A DNA stretch of 64,000 nucleotides from Cognatishimia sp. 1_MG-2023 (GTDB taxonomy: Bacteria > Pseudomonadota > Alphaproteobacteria > Rhodobacterales > Rhodobacteraceae): positions 391,867 through 455,866 of the forward strand of contig NZ_JAUORX010000003.1 of assembly GCF_030548175.1 (NCBI RefSeq). Direction: 5' to 3'. The translations under genes were made by a program, and so were the position numbers. Position 1 is the first letter of the stretch. The number at the start of each line of letters is the position of its first letter. Shown one piece after another: positions 46,805 through 57,837 of the stretch. Below the pieces are notes generated by a model. That model did no database searches. It saw nothing but the letters and a program-made list of their open reading frames with translations, and had not been told where the DNA came from.

Positions 46805-47549
46805 GTGGCTCACAGAGGCCTTGGCGACGCCAGGGCTGATGTGGCTCGTTCTAACAATAGGAGTCGCGGGCATTGTCCGCGGCTTTTCTGGTTTTGGGAC
46901 TGCTTTGATCTTCGTTCCAATTGCCAACATCTTTTTATCCGCATCAGATGTTGTCGCGCTGACGATGCTAACGGGTTTTGGCAGTATGGCTGCTCTTCTA
47001 CCAAGCGCGTTGAAAACAGCAGAAATCAAAGGCGTTTCGACGATGGGCTTGGCGGCAGTCCTAACGGTGCCATTGGGATTGTGGCTGTTGGTTCAATTTG
47101 ATCAAGACGTCATTCGCTGGACAGCAACGGTCATTGCCTTTGGTATGCTTTCGGCTTTGGTTCTGGGCTGGCGCTATCGCGGTGTCATTGACGTTAGGCG
47201 GTTGCTGGGCATTGGCGGTGCTGCGGGTGTGTTTGGCGGAATGACGGGTCTGACGGGCCCTGCCGTGATACTGTTCTATCTGGCGAAAGGCGCACGTGCG
47301 GAAGTTGTGCGGGCCAATACCATTCTGTTCCTCGCGATATTGGACGTGGTTATTATCATCAATATGACGATTGGGGGCCTGACCAGTTGGCGGCTTGTCG
47401 GCATTGCCTTTGTTCTAACTGTGCCTTACTTCATAACCTCAAAACTAGGGCAAGCGATGTTCAAGCCCGTATACGAAAAGACATATAGATCCGTGGCTTA
47501 CGCTGTGATTGCACTCGCCGTTGTTACTGGATTACCGCTCTGGGACTAG
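46797..47549 (+). CDS. TauE/SafE family (DUF81) permease
   Basis: A 250-residue membrane protein with about eight hydrophobic segments. The half-repeat motifs appear as IVRGFSGFGTALIFVP and AGVFGGMTGLTGPAVILF. Its ATG lies inside the last codons of secF. Substrate is unknown. Its place between secF and the ccm genes looks like a genomic habit of the group, not a functional link. Confidence 0.85.
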   Translation: MPEWLTEALATPGLMWLVLTIGVAGIVRGFSGFGTALIFVPIANIFLSASDVVALTMLTGFGSMAALLPSALKTAEIKGVSTMGLAAVLTVPLGLWLLVQFDQDVIRWTATVIAFGMLSALVLGWRYRGVIDVRRLLGIGGAAGVFGGMTGLTGPAVILFYLAKGARAEVVRANTILFLAILDVVIIINMTIGGLTSWRLVGIAFVLTVPYFITSKLGQAMFKPVYEKTYRSVAYAVIALAVVTGLPLWD

Positions 47550-47559
47550 AGGACAAAAA

Positions 47560-47919
47560 ATGCAGCTGAATGAAATCCAGTATTCTGATGCGCAACCCAT
47601 CGAAAGTTATGGGGCTGATTTCTTTCGCATTGGTGGAGAAATGGTTACCGCACCGGCCTTAATACATGCTGAGGGCGCGCGCCACTGGGCAGGGCTGGAC
47701 GATACGACCGCGATTCTAGAGATGGCGGATAAGTTGGATTTTATCTTGCTGGGCACAGGTTCTGACCTGGCGCACGCACCTGCCGCGTTTCGCAAAACGC
47801 TGGAGGATGCTGGCATTGGCGTTGAAGTCATGAAAACGGATTCCGCCTGCCGTACCTATAACGTCTTGGTGTCCGAAGGGCGGCGCGTGGCCGCTGCGCT
47901 TTTGCCGGTGGACGGATAA
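47560..47919 (+). CDS. Mth938-like domain protein (DUF498)
   Basis: A 119-residue protein of the Mth938/NDUFAF3-like family. Seen are FFRIGGEMVTAPALI, LLGTGSDLAHAPAAFRKTLEDAGIGVEVMKTDSACRTYNVL and the C-terminal ALLPV, all typical. Mitochondrial relatives help assemble complex I; the bacterial role is unknown. The gene lies 10 bases after the permease and 6 bases before ccmA. Confidence 0.88.
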   Translation: MQLNEIQYSDAQPIESYGADFFRIGGEMVTAPALIHAEGARHWAGLDDTTAILEMADKLDFILLGTGSDLAHAPAAFRKTLEDAGIGVEVMKTDSACRTYNVLVSEGRRVAAALLPVDG

Positions 47920-47925
47920 CGATCC

Positions 47926-48537
47926 GTGCTGGGCGTTGACTCCTTAACTGTCACGCGGGGCGGTGTGCCTGTGCTCGAAGGGGTTTCCTTTGACGTGGCA
48001 GCAGGAGAGGCCTTGATCCTGCGCGGACCGAATGGATCGGGCAAGACGACGCTGCTGCGTACCGTAGCGGGGCTACAGCCCGCGTTAGAGGGGCAGGTGA
48101 ATGCCCCTGAGGAAAGCATTGCCTATGCGGCCCATTCTGACGGGCTGAAGGCGAATTTAACCGTTTCTGAGAATCTGTCGTTTTGGGCTGAAATTTTCGG
48201 CGGTGGCGACGTGAGCTCCGCTGTGGAACGCTTTGATCTTAAATCTCTTTCTGATCGTCCGGCGCATTCGCTTTCGGCGGGGCAAAAGCGGCGTTTGGGG
48301 TTGGCTCGGCTGTTGGTAACGGGGCGTCCGATTTGGGTGCTGGATGAACCAACTGTGTCCTTGGATGCCTTTGCAGTTGCGATGTTTGCGGATGTCGTAA
48401 AGGCGCATCTAGCGGATGGCGGTGTTGCGCTGATCGCAACACATATTGATCTTGGATTAGACGCGAAAACCTTTGACGTGGGGCCATTCAAGGCGAAGCC
48501 ACGCCCGACCTCTGGTTTTGATGAGGGGTTCCTATGA
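47926..48537 (+). CDS. ccmA: Heme exporter ATP-binding protein CcmA
   Basis: ATPase of the CcmABCD complex that releases heme-loaded CcmE during cytochrome c maturation. Walker [10 protein letters not shown], signature [15 protein letters not shown] and Walker [11 protein letters not shown] are visible; 203 residues. The start codon is GTG. It overlaps ccmB by 4 bases. Confidence 0.93.
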   Translation: MLGVDSLTVTRGGVPVLEGVSFDVAAGEALILRGPNGSGKTTLLRTVAGLQPALEGQVNAPEESIAYAAHSDGLKANLTVSENLSFWAEIFGGGDVSSAVERFDLKSLSDRPAHSLSAGQKRRLGLARLLVTGRPIWVLDEPTVSLDAFAVAMFADVVKAHLADGGVALIATHIDLGLDAKTFDVGPFKAKPRPTSGFDEGFL

Positions 48538-49190
48538 AGGCGCTTCTTTTCAGGGACTTACAGCTTGCTATGCGGGCAGGGGGCGGCTTTGGATTAGGGC
48601 TTTCGTTCTTTTTAATCGTCACCGTTTTGGTACCCTTTGGCGTTGGACCAGAGAGCGCGCTTTTGTCCCGGATTGCGGCGGGTGTTTTGTGGATCGGTGC
48701 CTTGTTGGCTTGCCTATTGTCGCTGGATCGGATCTTTGCTTTGGACTGGGAAGATGGGTCTTTGGACCTTTTGGCGACGTCACCTTTGCCGCTAGAGGCG
48801 GTCTGCGTGGCGAAGGCTTTGGTGCATTGGCTGACAACGGGGTTGCCGTTAACCATTACGGCGCCGCTGCTTGGGCTGCTTCTTAGTCTGCCTGATGGCG
48901 GTTTTCTGTGGGTTTTCATATCCTTAGCTGTTGGTACGCCCGCGTTGTCGTTCATCGGCATGTTTGGGGCTGCCTTGACGGTGGGAATCAAGCGTGGTGG
49001 GCTTTTGTTGTCGCTATTGGTGCTGCCGCTTTATGTTCCGACGTTAATATTTGGGGCAGAGATCGCGCGGCGGGGTGTTGAGGGGCTGAGCGTTTCGGTG
49101 CCGTTAATGCTTTTGTCAGGGATAACCCTTGGAACATTGGCGTTATTACCATTCGTAAGTGCGTTGGTGTTAAGGATTAATTTGCGCTAA
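48534..49190 (+). CDS. ccmB: Heme exporter permease CcmB
   Basis: A 218-residue membrane protein with six hydrophobic segments. The segments [36 protein letters not shown] and [15 protein letters not shown] are typical. It is translationally coupled to ccmA and precedes ccmC by 89 bases. Confidence 0.93.
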   Translation: MKALLFRDLQLAMRAGGGFGLGLSFFLIVTVLVPFGVGPESALLSRIAAGVLWIGALLACLLSLDRIFALDWEDGSLDLLATSPLPLEAVCVAKALVHWLTTGLPLTITAPLLGLLLSLPDGGFLWVFISLAVGTPALSFIGMFGAALTVGIKRGGLLLSLLVLPLYVPTLIFGAEIARRGVEGLSVSVPLMLLSGITLGTLALLPFVSALVLRINLR

Positions 49191-49279
49191 AAGGCGAAAA
49201 ATTGCGCGAAATCAAAGTGTCGCAGGCGACTCTCTGAGACGTGAAGTGCATATTGGTTAACGGACATCTAGGAAGAGAC

Positions 49280-50011
49280 ATGGCATCGATTTGGGAATAT
49301 GCGAACCCTGTGAAGTTCATGCGGTTGACCGACCGGGTTTTGCCTTGGGTTTCGGTTTTGGCCGGAATTACGCTTGCCGTGGGGTTGGTTTGGGGCTTTT
49401 TCTTTACGCCTGATGACTATCGCCAAGGCTCTACCGTTAAGATTATCTATTTGCATGTGCCCGCCGCGTTGATGGCGATCAACGCGTGGTTCATGATGCT
49501 TGTGGCGTCGTTGATCTGGTTGATCCGTCGCCATCACGTTAGTGCTTTGGCGGCGAAGGCAGCGGCGCCTGTTGGAGCCATTATGACAGTTATCGCATTG
49601 ATAACAGGCGCACTTTGGGGACAACCGATGTGGGGGACCTGGTGGGCATGGGACCCGCGATTGACGTCTTTCTTAATCCTTTTCCTGTTCTATCTTGGTT
49701 ATATTGCGCTTTGGGAAGCGATTGAGGATTCCGATACTGCGGCGGATTTGACGGCTGTTTTATGCCTTGTTGGATCGGTTTTCGCGATCCTAAGTCGGTA
49801 TGCTGTTAACTTTTGGAACCAAGGTTTGCACCAAGGGGCTTCGTTGAGCTTGGACAAAGAAGAGAACGTGGCGGATGTGTTTTATCAGCCTTTGTTGTTT
49901 GCAATCGCTGGCTTTGGATTGCTGTTTTTGGCATTGGTCCTGCTTCGGACACGTACGGAAATTCGACTGCGACGCACTAAGGCATTGATTGCACGGGAGA
50001 AAATGGCATGA
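49280..50011 (+). CDS. ccmC: Heme handling protein CcmC
   Basis: A 243-residue six-helix membrane protein that passes heme to CcmE. The Trp-rich motif WGQPMWGTWWAWDPRLTS and two periplasmic His residues (IYLHVPAA and WNQGLHQGAS) are the heme-binding signature. The ATG at 49280 follows GGAAGAG; an earlier in-frame start at 49241 is less likely. The stop overlaps ccmD as ATGA. Confidence 0.95.
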   Translation: MASIWEYANPVKFMRLTDRVLPWVSVLAGITLAVGLVWGFFFTPDDYRQGSTVKIIYLHVPAALMAINAWFMMLVASLIWLIRRHHVSALAAKAAAPVGAIMTVIALITGALWGQPMWGTWWAWDPRLTSFLILFLFYLGYIALWEAIEDSDTAADLTAVLCLVGSVFAILSRYAVNFWNQGLHQGASLSLDKEENVADVFYQPLLFAIAGFGLLFLALVLLRTRTEIRLRRTKALIAREKMA

Positions 50012-50157
50012 TTCCTGAGCTTGGAAAATACGCTGGCACGGTGCTGTCGTCTTATGGCGTAACGATCGTTTTACTGCTGGGCCTGATTGGTGTCAGTTTG
50101 CGTGCTTCGCGTAAGTCTTTGAAAGAGCTTTCAAAAATGGAAAACCGAGATGGCTAA
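50008..50157 (+). CDS. ccmD: Heme exporter small subunit CcmD
   Basis: A 49-residue single-helix membrane protein (hydrophobic residues about 17-31, YGVTIVLLLGLIGVSL, then a basic RASRK stretch) overlapping ccmC by 4 bases and ccmG by 8. Size, topology and position between ccmC and ccmG identify CcmD, which is needed to release holo-CcmE. It is easily missed because of its length. Confidence 0.88.
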   Translation: MIPELGKYAGTVLSSYGVTIVLLLGLIGVSLRASRKSLKELSKMENRDG

Positions 50158-50680
50158 AATCTCTCCTTTGATGTTGGCACCCCCTGCGATTTTCCTAGGG
50201 CTTGCGACCCTGTTTCTGGTGGGTATGCAACGCGATAACCCAGACGAGCTCCCCAGCGCGATGGTTGGGCGGCAAGCGCCTGCCATAATGGTGGAAGAAC
50301 TTGTAAACACAGAGATTTTCACCGATGCGGACCTGCGTGATGGGAACGTGAAACTAGTGAATTTCTGGGCGTCTTGGTGTGGACCGTGTCGGGCTGAACA
50401 TCCGACGTTGATGCAGATGCAGGCCGAAGGCATCGAAGTCTTTGGCGTGAATTACAAAGATGTGCCAGCAAATGGGGCCGCATTTTTGGAAGAGTTGGGC
50501 AACCCCTTTGCCAAAGGCGGTGCTGATCCTAACGGAAAAATGGCTTTGAATTGGGGGGTTTACGGCGTGCCGGAGACCTATCTGATCGATGGCGATGGCA
50601 CCGTTTTAGCGCGGGTTGCTGGGCCGCTCACACAACGAGAACTGACCACACGGTTGCGTCCTGTTTTGGATCAGAAATAG
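50150..50680 (+). CDS. ccmG: Thiol:disulfide interchange protein CcmG/DsbE
   Basis: A 176-residue membrane-anchored periplasmic thioredoxin that reduces apocytochrome c. Residues 8-26 are the anchor, and the active site WCGPC has Cys77 and Cys80; GVPETYLID is the conserved cis-Pro segment. It is the last of the ccm run and is followed by a hairpin and a palindromic repeat. Confidence 0.94.
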   Translation: MAKISPLMLAPPAIFLGLATLFLVGMQRDNPDELPSAMVGRQAPAIMVEELVNTEIFTDADLRDGNVKLVNFWASWCGPCRAEHPTLMQMQAEGIEVFGVNYKDVPANGAAFLEELGNPFAKGGADPNGKMALNWGVYGVPETYLIDGDGTVLARVAGPLTQRELTTRLRPVLDQK

Positions 50681-50689
50681 GGCGAATAG

Positions 50690-50725
50690 TTAACGGGCAG
50701 CGTTAAGGCGTTGCCGTTAATGTTT
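50690..50725 (+). terminator. Possible terminator after ccmG
   Basis: Stem TTAACGG/CCGTTAA extended by a further imperfect pairing around loop TTAAGG, followed by TGTTTCTC, ten bases after the stop. Weak T-run. Confidence 0.5.
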
Positions 50726-50749
50726 CTCTGACGTTACTTTTCATAAATC

Positions 50750-50789
50750 TGGAAATTCGTACGTTTCGTGCGCTGAAACGTACGATTCG
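50750..50789 (+). repeat. 40-nt palindromic element, copy 2
   Basis: Differs from 5217-5256 only at the loop base C50771 (A in copy 1). The 11-bp arms TCGTACGTTTC/GAAACGTACGA are intact. It lies 69 bases past the ccmG stop, downstream of a separate hairpin and in the same orientation relative to the upstream gene as copy 1. Confidence 0.85.
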
Positions 50790-50797
50790 TGAAACCG

Positions 50798-51154
50798 TTA
50801 ATGCGCTGTTTGTAATCCGTTAAAGATTTCGAGATTTAGGTCGAGGCCGGTGCCGAGCCAAATTCCATGGTCGCGGTGGTCCTGTAAGTCGTCGTCTGTT
50901 TGCGGATGGGCAAAGACAATCAGGCCGTTTCTGTTCAGGGCAAGCCATGGTAGCAGTTTTGCGAATTGCGCAGGCGTTGCTAGCAATTGGCAGGAGGGCA
51001 TGGGATGCGGGCCGACCGGCCTGCGGATCATCGTGCCCATTTCAACACCGAAGAACTTTGAGGCATCCCAGCACAATGTGTGGGCTTGGTCAAAGCTGGC
51101 TTCGTCAAAGTAGACGTGGGCGTGATAGTTTTGGATTGTGTCGATTTGTTTCAT
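50798..51154 (-). CDS. DOPA 4,5-dioxygenase family protein
   Basis: A 118-residue protein of the DOPA 4,5-dioxygenase-like family. The N-terminal YHAHVYFD with two His, the middle GPHPMPSCQL with another, and the C-terminal HDHGIWLG pattern fit an iron-binding aromatic ring-cleaving fold. Bacterial members are mostly uncharacterised; the substrate here is unknown. It is monocistronic on the minus strand. Confidence 0.85.
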   Translation of the reverse strand: MKQIDTIQNYHAHVYFDEASFDQAHTLCWDASKFFGVEMGTMIRRPVGPHPMPSCQLLATPAQFAKLLPWLALNRNGLIVFAHPQTDDDLQDHRDHGIWLGTGLDLNLEIFNGLQTAH

Positions 51155-51234
51155 GACACGAATTTGGGGCTACGACGTTGATCGCGCAATCTTTGTCAGG
51201 TCACAGTGGCTGTGCATTGGTGCAGGGGATGCGA

Positions 51235-51262
51235 AAAGAGGCTCCGCTTTGGGAGCCTCTTT
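51235..51262 (-). terminator. Terminator after acnA
   Basis: A perfect 11-bp stem AAAGAGGCTCC/GGAGCCTCTTT with a 6-nt loop; the minus strand reads into TTTTCG. It lies 20 bases past the acnA stop. Confidence 0.88.
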
Positions 51263-51281
51263 CTTTGAGTTTGTGGCGTGT

Positions 51282-53969
<2,688 letters not shown>

Positions 53970-54176
53970 TTTGGCCTCCCTGAAATCTGAAAATAGGGTC
54001 TTGCTGGTGATTGTTGTGGCGCATGTGGAATAGGCAATCAAGGAATATCGACTAAACTGTATGCTATTGCATACCGTATTTCACAGAAGAGAACGGAATC
54101 TCGCAAATGGTTGATTGGCGTTTCATCTCGGTTGGCCGTATGCATTTATGAAAGCCCCTAAAAGGACATTAATCGC

Positions 54177-54890
54177 ATGACTGGTTTCGCGCGTTGGATC
54201 GCAATCGCCACTTTAGGCCTCGCAAGTTCCGTGGCCAGCGTTGTTCACGCTGGAGAGCATCCCGTTGTTGTGGAGCTGTACACTTCGCAAGGTTGCAGCA
54301 GTTGTCCGCCTGCGGACGCGTTCTTTTCCAAAGATCTTGTTGGCCGCGATGATGTGATCGCACTGGCGCTGCATGTGGATTATTGGGATTACATCGGTTG
54401 GAAAGATGATTTTGCCGATCCGGCATTCACCAAACGCCAACGTAACTATGCGCGGGCTGCCAGAAAACGCACGGTGTATACGCCGCAGATGATTATTGGC
54501 GGTGTCGATCATGTGGTTGGTACGCTGCCAAATGAAGTAAAGGCCCATATTGGTGAACATGCGGCTGATCAAATGCCGATTGATCTAGAGGTGGCACGCA
54601 ACGGTGATCGGTTGACGATCAAGCTGGATGCCGATGGGGCTGATGCGGCGCAAATGGTTGTGCATGTGGTGCGCTATTCGAAGAAAGATGTGCGTGACAT
54701 CAAACGCGGTGAAAACGCGGGCCGTACATTGACCTATACGAATACAGTGACCAGCTGGGACACGGTTGGCGAATGGAACATGCGCAAAGCAAAAACGATG
54801 CGCGCTAAGGTGGCGGGTGATGAACCGGTTGTTGTCTTGGTGCAGCGCAAAGGCTTTGGCCGGATCGAAGCGGCGGCAGAGCTGCGCTGA
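54177..54890 (+). CDS. DUF1223 thioredoxin-like secreted protein
   Basis: A 237-residue protein with a signal peptide (about residues 1-25, ending VVHA) and a thioredoxin-like domain whose CSSC motif is at Cys40 and Cys43 (VVELYTSQGCSSCPPAD). HVDYWDYIGWKD and YTPQMIIGG are conserved family features. Likely periplasmic; function is unknown. Its stop codon abuts that of the convergent fliG. Confidence 0.88.
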   Translation: MTGFARWIAIATLGLASSVASVVHAGEHPVVVELYTSQGCSSCPPADAFFSKDLVGRDDVIALALHVDYWDYIGWKDDFADPAFTKRQRNYARAARKRTVYTPQMIIGGVDHVVGTLPNEVKAHIGEHAADQMPIDLEVARNGDRLTIKLDADGADAAQMVVHVVRYSKKDVRDIKRGENAGRTLTYTNTVTSWDTVGEWNMRKAKTMRAKVAGDEPVVVLVQRKGFGRIEAAAELR

Positions 54891-55937
54891 TTATTCATCA
54901 TCTTCTTCGGGGATGATGAAGGTAATCTCGCCATTCGCTTGTAGGGTGCGGATGGCGGCGACCACTTGGTTAAAGGCGGATTCGCCGTCTTTTTCGCTGA
55001 CTTTCCCAAGTTCTTCGACTTCTTCGCGCAATTGATCGGCCATGCGGCTGGACATGTTTTCCAACAAGAAGGTGCTGGTGGCCCCCGTGTCGCCGTCTTT
55101 GCCATAGGCGATGGCTTTGATCAGGTCGTCTTGGTCTACCTCACGCAGGATATTCGGAACATCGCGGGTTTCGATCCGTGATGGGATGTCAGGATAGGTA
55201 AAGATTGCTTTGCGGACTTGATCGGCAAAGGGTTCGTCATCTTCGGTCAGAGAATTCAGCAGGCTATCGCGGGTGGCGGCGGGCGAGAAGTTTAGGATAG
55301 CCCCGACGCGATCCACCGGTTCATCGGTGAAGGCGCGGGGTGTTTTATTATCGAGCTGAGCGGCAAGGGCGATACCTATGCGCACGACGGCATCCGGCGT
55401 GACGGCATCGGTGAGTGATATGGCATAGGTGATGCGCCGCGCTTCTTCTCCGGGGAGGGAGGACAACAGATCGGCGGCCTTGGTGACATCCAGCTTGGCA
55501 AGAATCACGGCGGCGACTTCGGTGCTTTGGCTAGTGACCATTGGTGTTAGCTGATCGAGGTCCAGGGCACGCACACGGTCCCATGGGTCGCCCAGTTCTA
55601 ATACACCGGCCTCGCGTCGCAGACGATCTGCGGTGTGTTGACTGATCTTACCTTCAAGCGCCGCGAGGGCTTCGCCAATGCCCTTGGGGAAGGAAAGGCC
55701 AATGCTTTCAAGTTCTTCCGCGAATTCCATGACCACCTGACTAAGCGTTTCGCGATCAACGTAGCGCATTGATCCGATCATCTGGGCCAGATCGACCTGC
55801 ATGTCATCTGTCAAACGATCTATCGCGACCTCCGCCCCCTCGTTCATAAGAAAGCGCACAATGATCGCAGCCTTTTGGCGGCGGGTCAGCCGAAGGGCCG
55901 CAGTGGGCGGGGGTAAATGGGCAATCGCCTGAGACAT
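54891..55937 (-). CDS. fliG: Flagellar motor switch protein FliG
   Basis: A 348-residue FliG with the N-terminal TRRQKAAIIVRFLMNEGAEVAIDRL, a middle domain with VAAVILAKLDVTKAADLLSSLP (armadillo-like, PEEKA-type region) and the C-terminal segment including VDQDDLIKAI and LLENMSSRMADQLREEVEEL, which forms the torque face. The ATG at 55937 gives the family start. It is separate from other flagellar genes within this window and abuts the DUF1223 gene convergently. Confidence 0.9.
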   Translation of the reverse strand: MSQAIAHLPPPTAALRLTRRQKAAIIVRFLMNEGAEVAIDRLTDDMQVDLAQMIGSMRYVDRETLSQVVMEFAEELESIGLSFPKGIGEALAALEGKISQHTADRLRREAGVLELGDPWDRVRALDLDQLTPMVTSQSTEVAAVILAKLDVTKAADLLSSLPGEEARRITYAISLTDAVTPDAVVRIGIALAAQLDNKTPRAFTDEPVDRVGAILNFSPAATRDSLLNSLTEDDEPFADQVRKAIFTYPDIPSRIETRDVPNILREVDQDDLIKAIAYGKDGDTGATSTFLLENMSSRMADQLREEVEELGKVSEKDGESAFNQVVAAIRTLQANGEITFIIPEEDDE

Positions 55938-56007
55938 AGTATTCCGGTTCTTAGAAAACTCGTCCACAGACTGCGCGTCGAAGGCTAAACAAACACTGAA
56001 CGCCAAA

Positions 56008-56038
56008 GCAAAAGGCCCACCCAAATGGGCAGGCCTTT
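56008..56038 (-). terminator. Terminator after purB
   Basis: Stem AAAGGCC/GGCCTTT with inner CCC/GGG pairing and loop AAAT; the minus strand continues into TTTTGCTTT. It lies 25 bases past the purB stop. Confidence 0.75.
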
Positions 56039-56063
56039 GCATCAGATTTTATCTATTTAGCGC

Positions 56064-57365
56064 TTAGCCGAAGACGCGCTTAAAGATCGTATCAACATGT
56101 TTCGTGTGATATTCCATGTTGAATTTTTCGTTGATGCCATCTTCGCCCAGGGCCGCAACAACATCAGCATCCGCCAATAGTTTTTCGCGGAAATCTGTGC
56201 GGTGCTCCCATACGTGTAGCGCGTTGCGCTGAACCATGACGTATGCGTCTTCGCGGGATACGCCCGCTTGGGTCAGGGCCAACAGCACGCGCTGAGACAT
56301 CACCAAGCCTGGGAATTTGTTCATGTTGTCCAGCATGTTCTCTGGGAAGATCAGCATTTTGTCGATCACGCCGGTCAAACGCGCCAAAGCGAAATCAAGG
56401 GTGATGCAAGAATCTGGGCCAATCGCGCGCTCAACAGAAGAATGCGAGATGTCACGCTCGTGCCAAAGGGCGACGTTTTCCATCGCTGGGATCACGGACA
56501 TGCGCACCAGACGCGCCAAACCGGTTAGGTTTTCGGTCAGAACTGGGTTCTTTTTGTGCGGCATCGCGGAAGAACCTTTTTGGCCCATCGAGAAGAATTC
56601 CGCGCCTTCTAGAACTTCGGTCCGCTGCATGTGGCGGATTTCGATTGCGACGTTTTCGATCGAGGATGCGATCACACCCAAAACCGCAAAGAACATTGCG
56701 TGGCGGTCACGTGGGATCACCTGTGTTGAGATCGGCTCTGGTTTAAGGCCAAGCTTGGCGCAGACGTGCTCTTCAACGGCTGGGTCGATGTTGGCGAATG
56801 TGCCAACCGCGCCAGAGATTGCGCCGGTTGCGATTTCTTCGCGTGCGGCTTTCAAACGGGCAAGGTTACGGTCCATCTCGGCATAGAAACGTGCGAAGGT
56901 CAGGCCCATTGTTGTTGGCTCTGCGTGGATACCGTGTGAGCGGCCAACGCGAACTGTGTTCTTATGCTCAATCGCGCGCTTTTTCAGCGCAGCGAGTAGC
57001 GCGTTTACGTCGTCGATCAGGATGTCTGCAGCGCGTACCAATTGCACGTTTAGGCAAGTGTCCAGAACGTCAGATGATGTCATGCCCTGATGCACAAAAC
57101 GTGCTTCGTCAGATCCAACATGTTCTGCAAGATGCGTCAGAAACGCGATAACGTCGTGTTTGGTAACCGCTTCGATTTCGTCAATGCGGGCCACGTCGAA
57201 ATCAACGTCTTTGGCTTTCCAAACGGCATCGGCGTTTTCGCGTGGGATCACACCCAGATCTGCTTGAGCATCGCAGGCGTGTGCCTCGATCTCATACCAG
57301 ATCTTAAATTTGGTTTCAGGGGACCAGATGGCAACCATCTCTGGACGGGAATAACGAGGGATCAT
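56064..57365 (-). CDS. purB: Adenylosuccinate lyase
   Basis: Purine biosynthesis enzyme acting at two steps (SAICAR and adenylosuccinate cleavage). The fumarase-superfamily signature GSSAMPHKKNP near residue 264 and the catalytic-His region VGRSHGIHAEPTTMG are visible. It is 433 residues. The ATG at 57365 fits the family start MIPRYSRPEM; an 18-residue upstream extension is unsupported. It is divergent from a small exported protein gene 81 bases away. Confidence 0.96.
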   Translation of the reverse strand: MIPRYSRPEMVAIWSPETKFKIWYEIEAHACDAQADLGVIPRENADAVWKAKDVDFDVARIDEIEAVTKHDVIAFLTHLAEHVGSDEARFVHQGMTSSDVLDTCLNVQLVRAADILIDDVNALLAALKKRAIEHKNTVRVGRSHGIHAEPTTMGLTFARFYAEMDRNLARLKAAREEIATGAISGAVGTFANIDPAVEEHVCAKLGLKPEPISTQVIPRDRHAMFFAVLGVIASSIENVAIEIRHMQRTEVLEGAEFFSMGQKGSSAMPHKKNPVLTENLTGLARLVRMSVIPAMENVALWHERDISHSSVERAIGPDSCITLDFALARLTGVIDKMLIFPENMLDNMNKFPGLVMSQRVLLALTQAGVSREDAYVMVQRNALHVWEHRTDFREKLLADADVVAALGEDGINEKFNMEYHTKHVDTIFKRVFG

Positions 57366-57446
57366 ATCACAGCCTTGTGTTCTGACGCGGAAGTTGTGCG
57401 CGGTATAGACTGACCCCATAAAATGAACAAGTGAGGTTTGCTCGAA

Positions 57447-57776
57447 ATGCGGCGCATTGCCCTTATTTTACTTATGATTGCAGGCACGGCTCAGGCGGAT
57501 GACTGGCGTGCACTAAATGGTGACGAAATTCGCACAGCATTGACCGGCACCACGCTGACCTATCCGAACGCGACACAAAGCTTTCAGGCCGACGGCAAGA
57601 CACCCTATGTGGCTGGCAGGCCTTCTATGGGTGCGTGGGAGGTCCGTGGGGATCAATATTGCAGCGTTTGGCCGCCCAGCGATCACTGGGCGTGTTTTGA
57701 TATGTTTGCAAAGGACAACATGCTGCGCTTTGTCGGATCACGCGGCGACGTGACAGATGGCGTGATTACACCCTAG
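57447..57776 (+). CDS. Small exported protein of unknown function
   Basis: A 109-residue protein with a clear signal peptide (residues 1-17, RRIALILLMIAGTAQA). The mature part has two Cys in YCSVWPPSDHWACF that probably form a disulfide. I do not recognise the family, although similar short periplasmic proteins are common in this order. The in-frame TTG start at 57438 is less likely than the ATG. The stop is followed directly by a copy of the interspersed repeat. Confidence 0.75.
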   Translation: MRRIALILLMIAGTAQADDWRALNGDEIRTALTGTTLTYPNATQSFQADGKTPYVAGRPSMGAWEVRGDQYCSVWPPSDHWACFDMFAKDNMLRFVGSRGDVTDGVITP

Positions 57777-57790
57777 TCTTTTTCTTGAGT

Positions 57791-57830
57791 TAAATACCTC
57801 GGGGAGCGCGAGGGGCTGGCCCCTCGCATC
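57791..57830 (+). repeat. Interspersed AATACTCC-type element, copy 2
   Basis: Aligns to the reverse complement of the copy at 63848-63882 with 31 of 35 positions equal. It contains a strong hairpin GCGAGGGG/CCCCTCGC (57808-57827, 4-nt loop). It lies 14 bases after the small exported protein gene and just before the convergent OsmC-fusion stop, so it may also serve as a terminator. Confidence 0.75.
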
Positions 57831-57837
57831 CTTGGTA

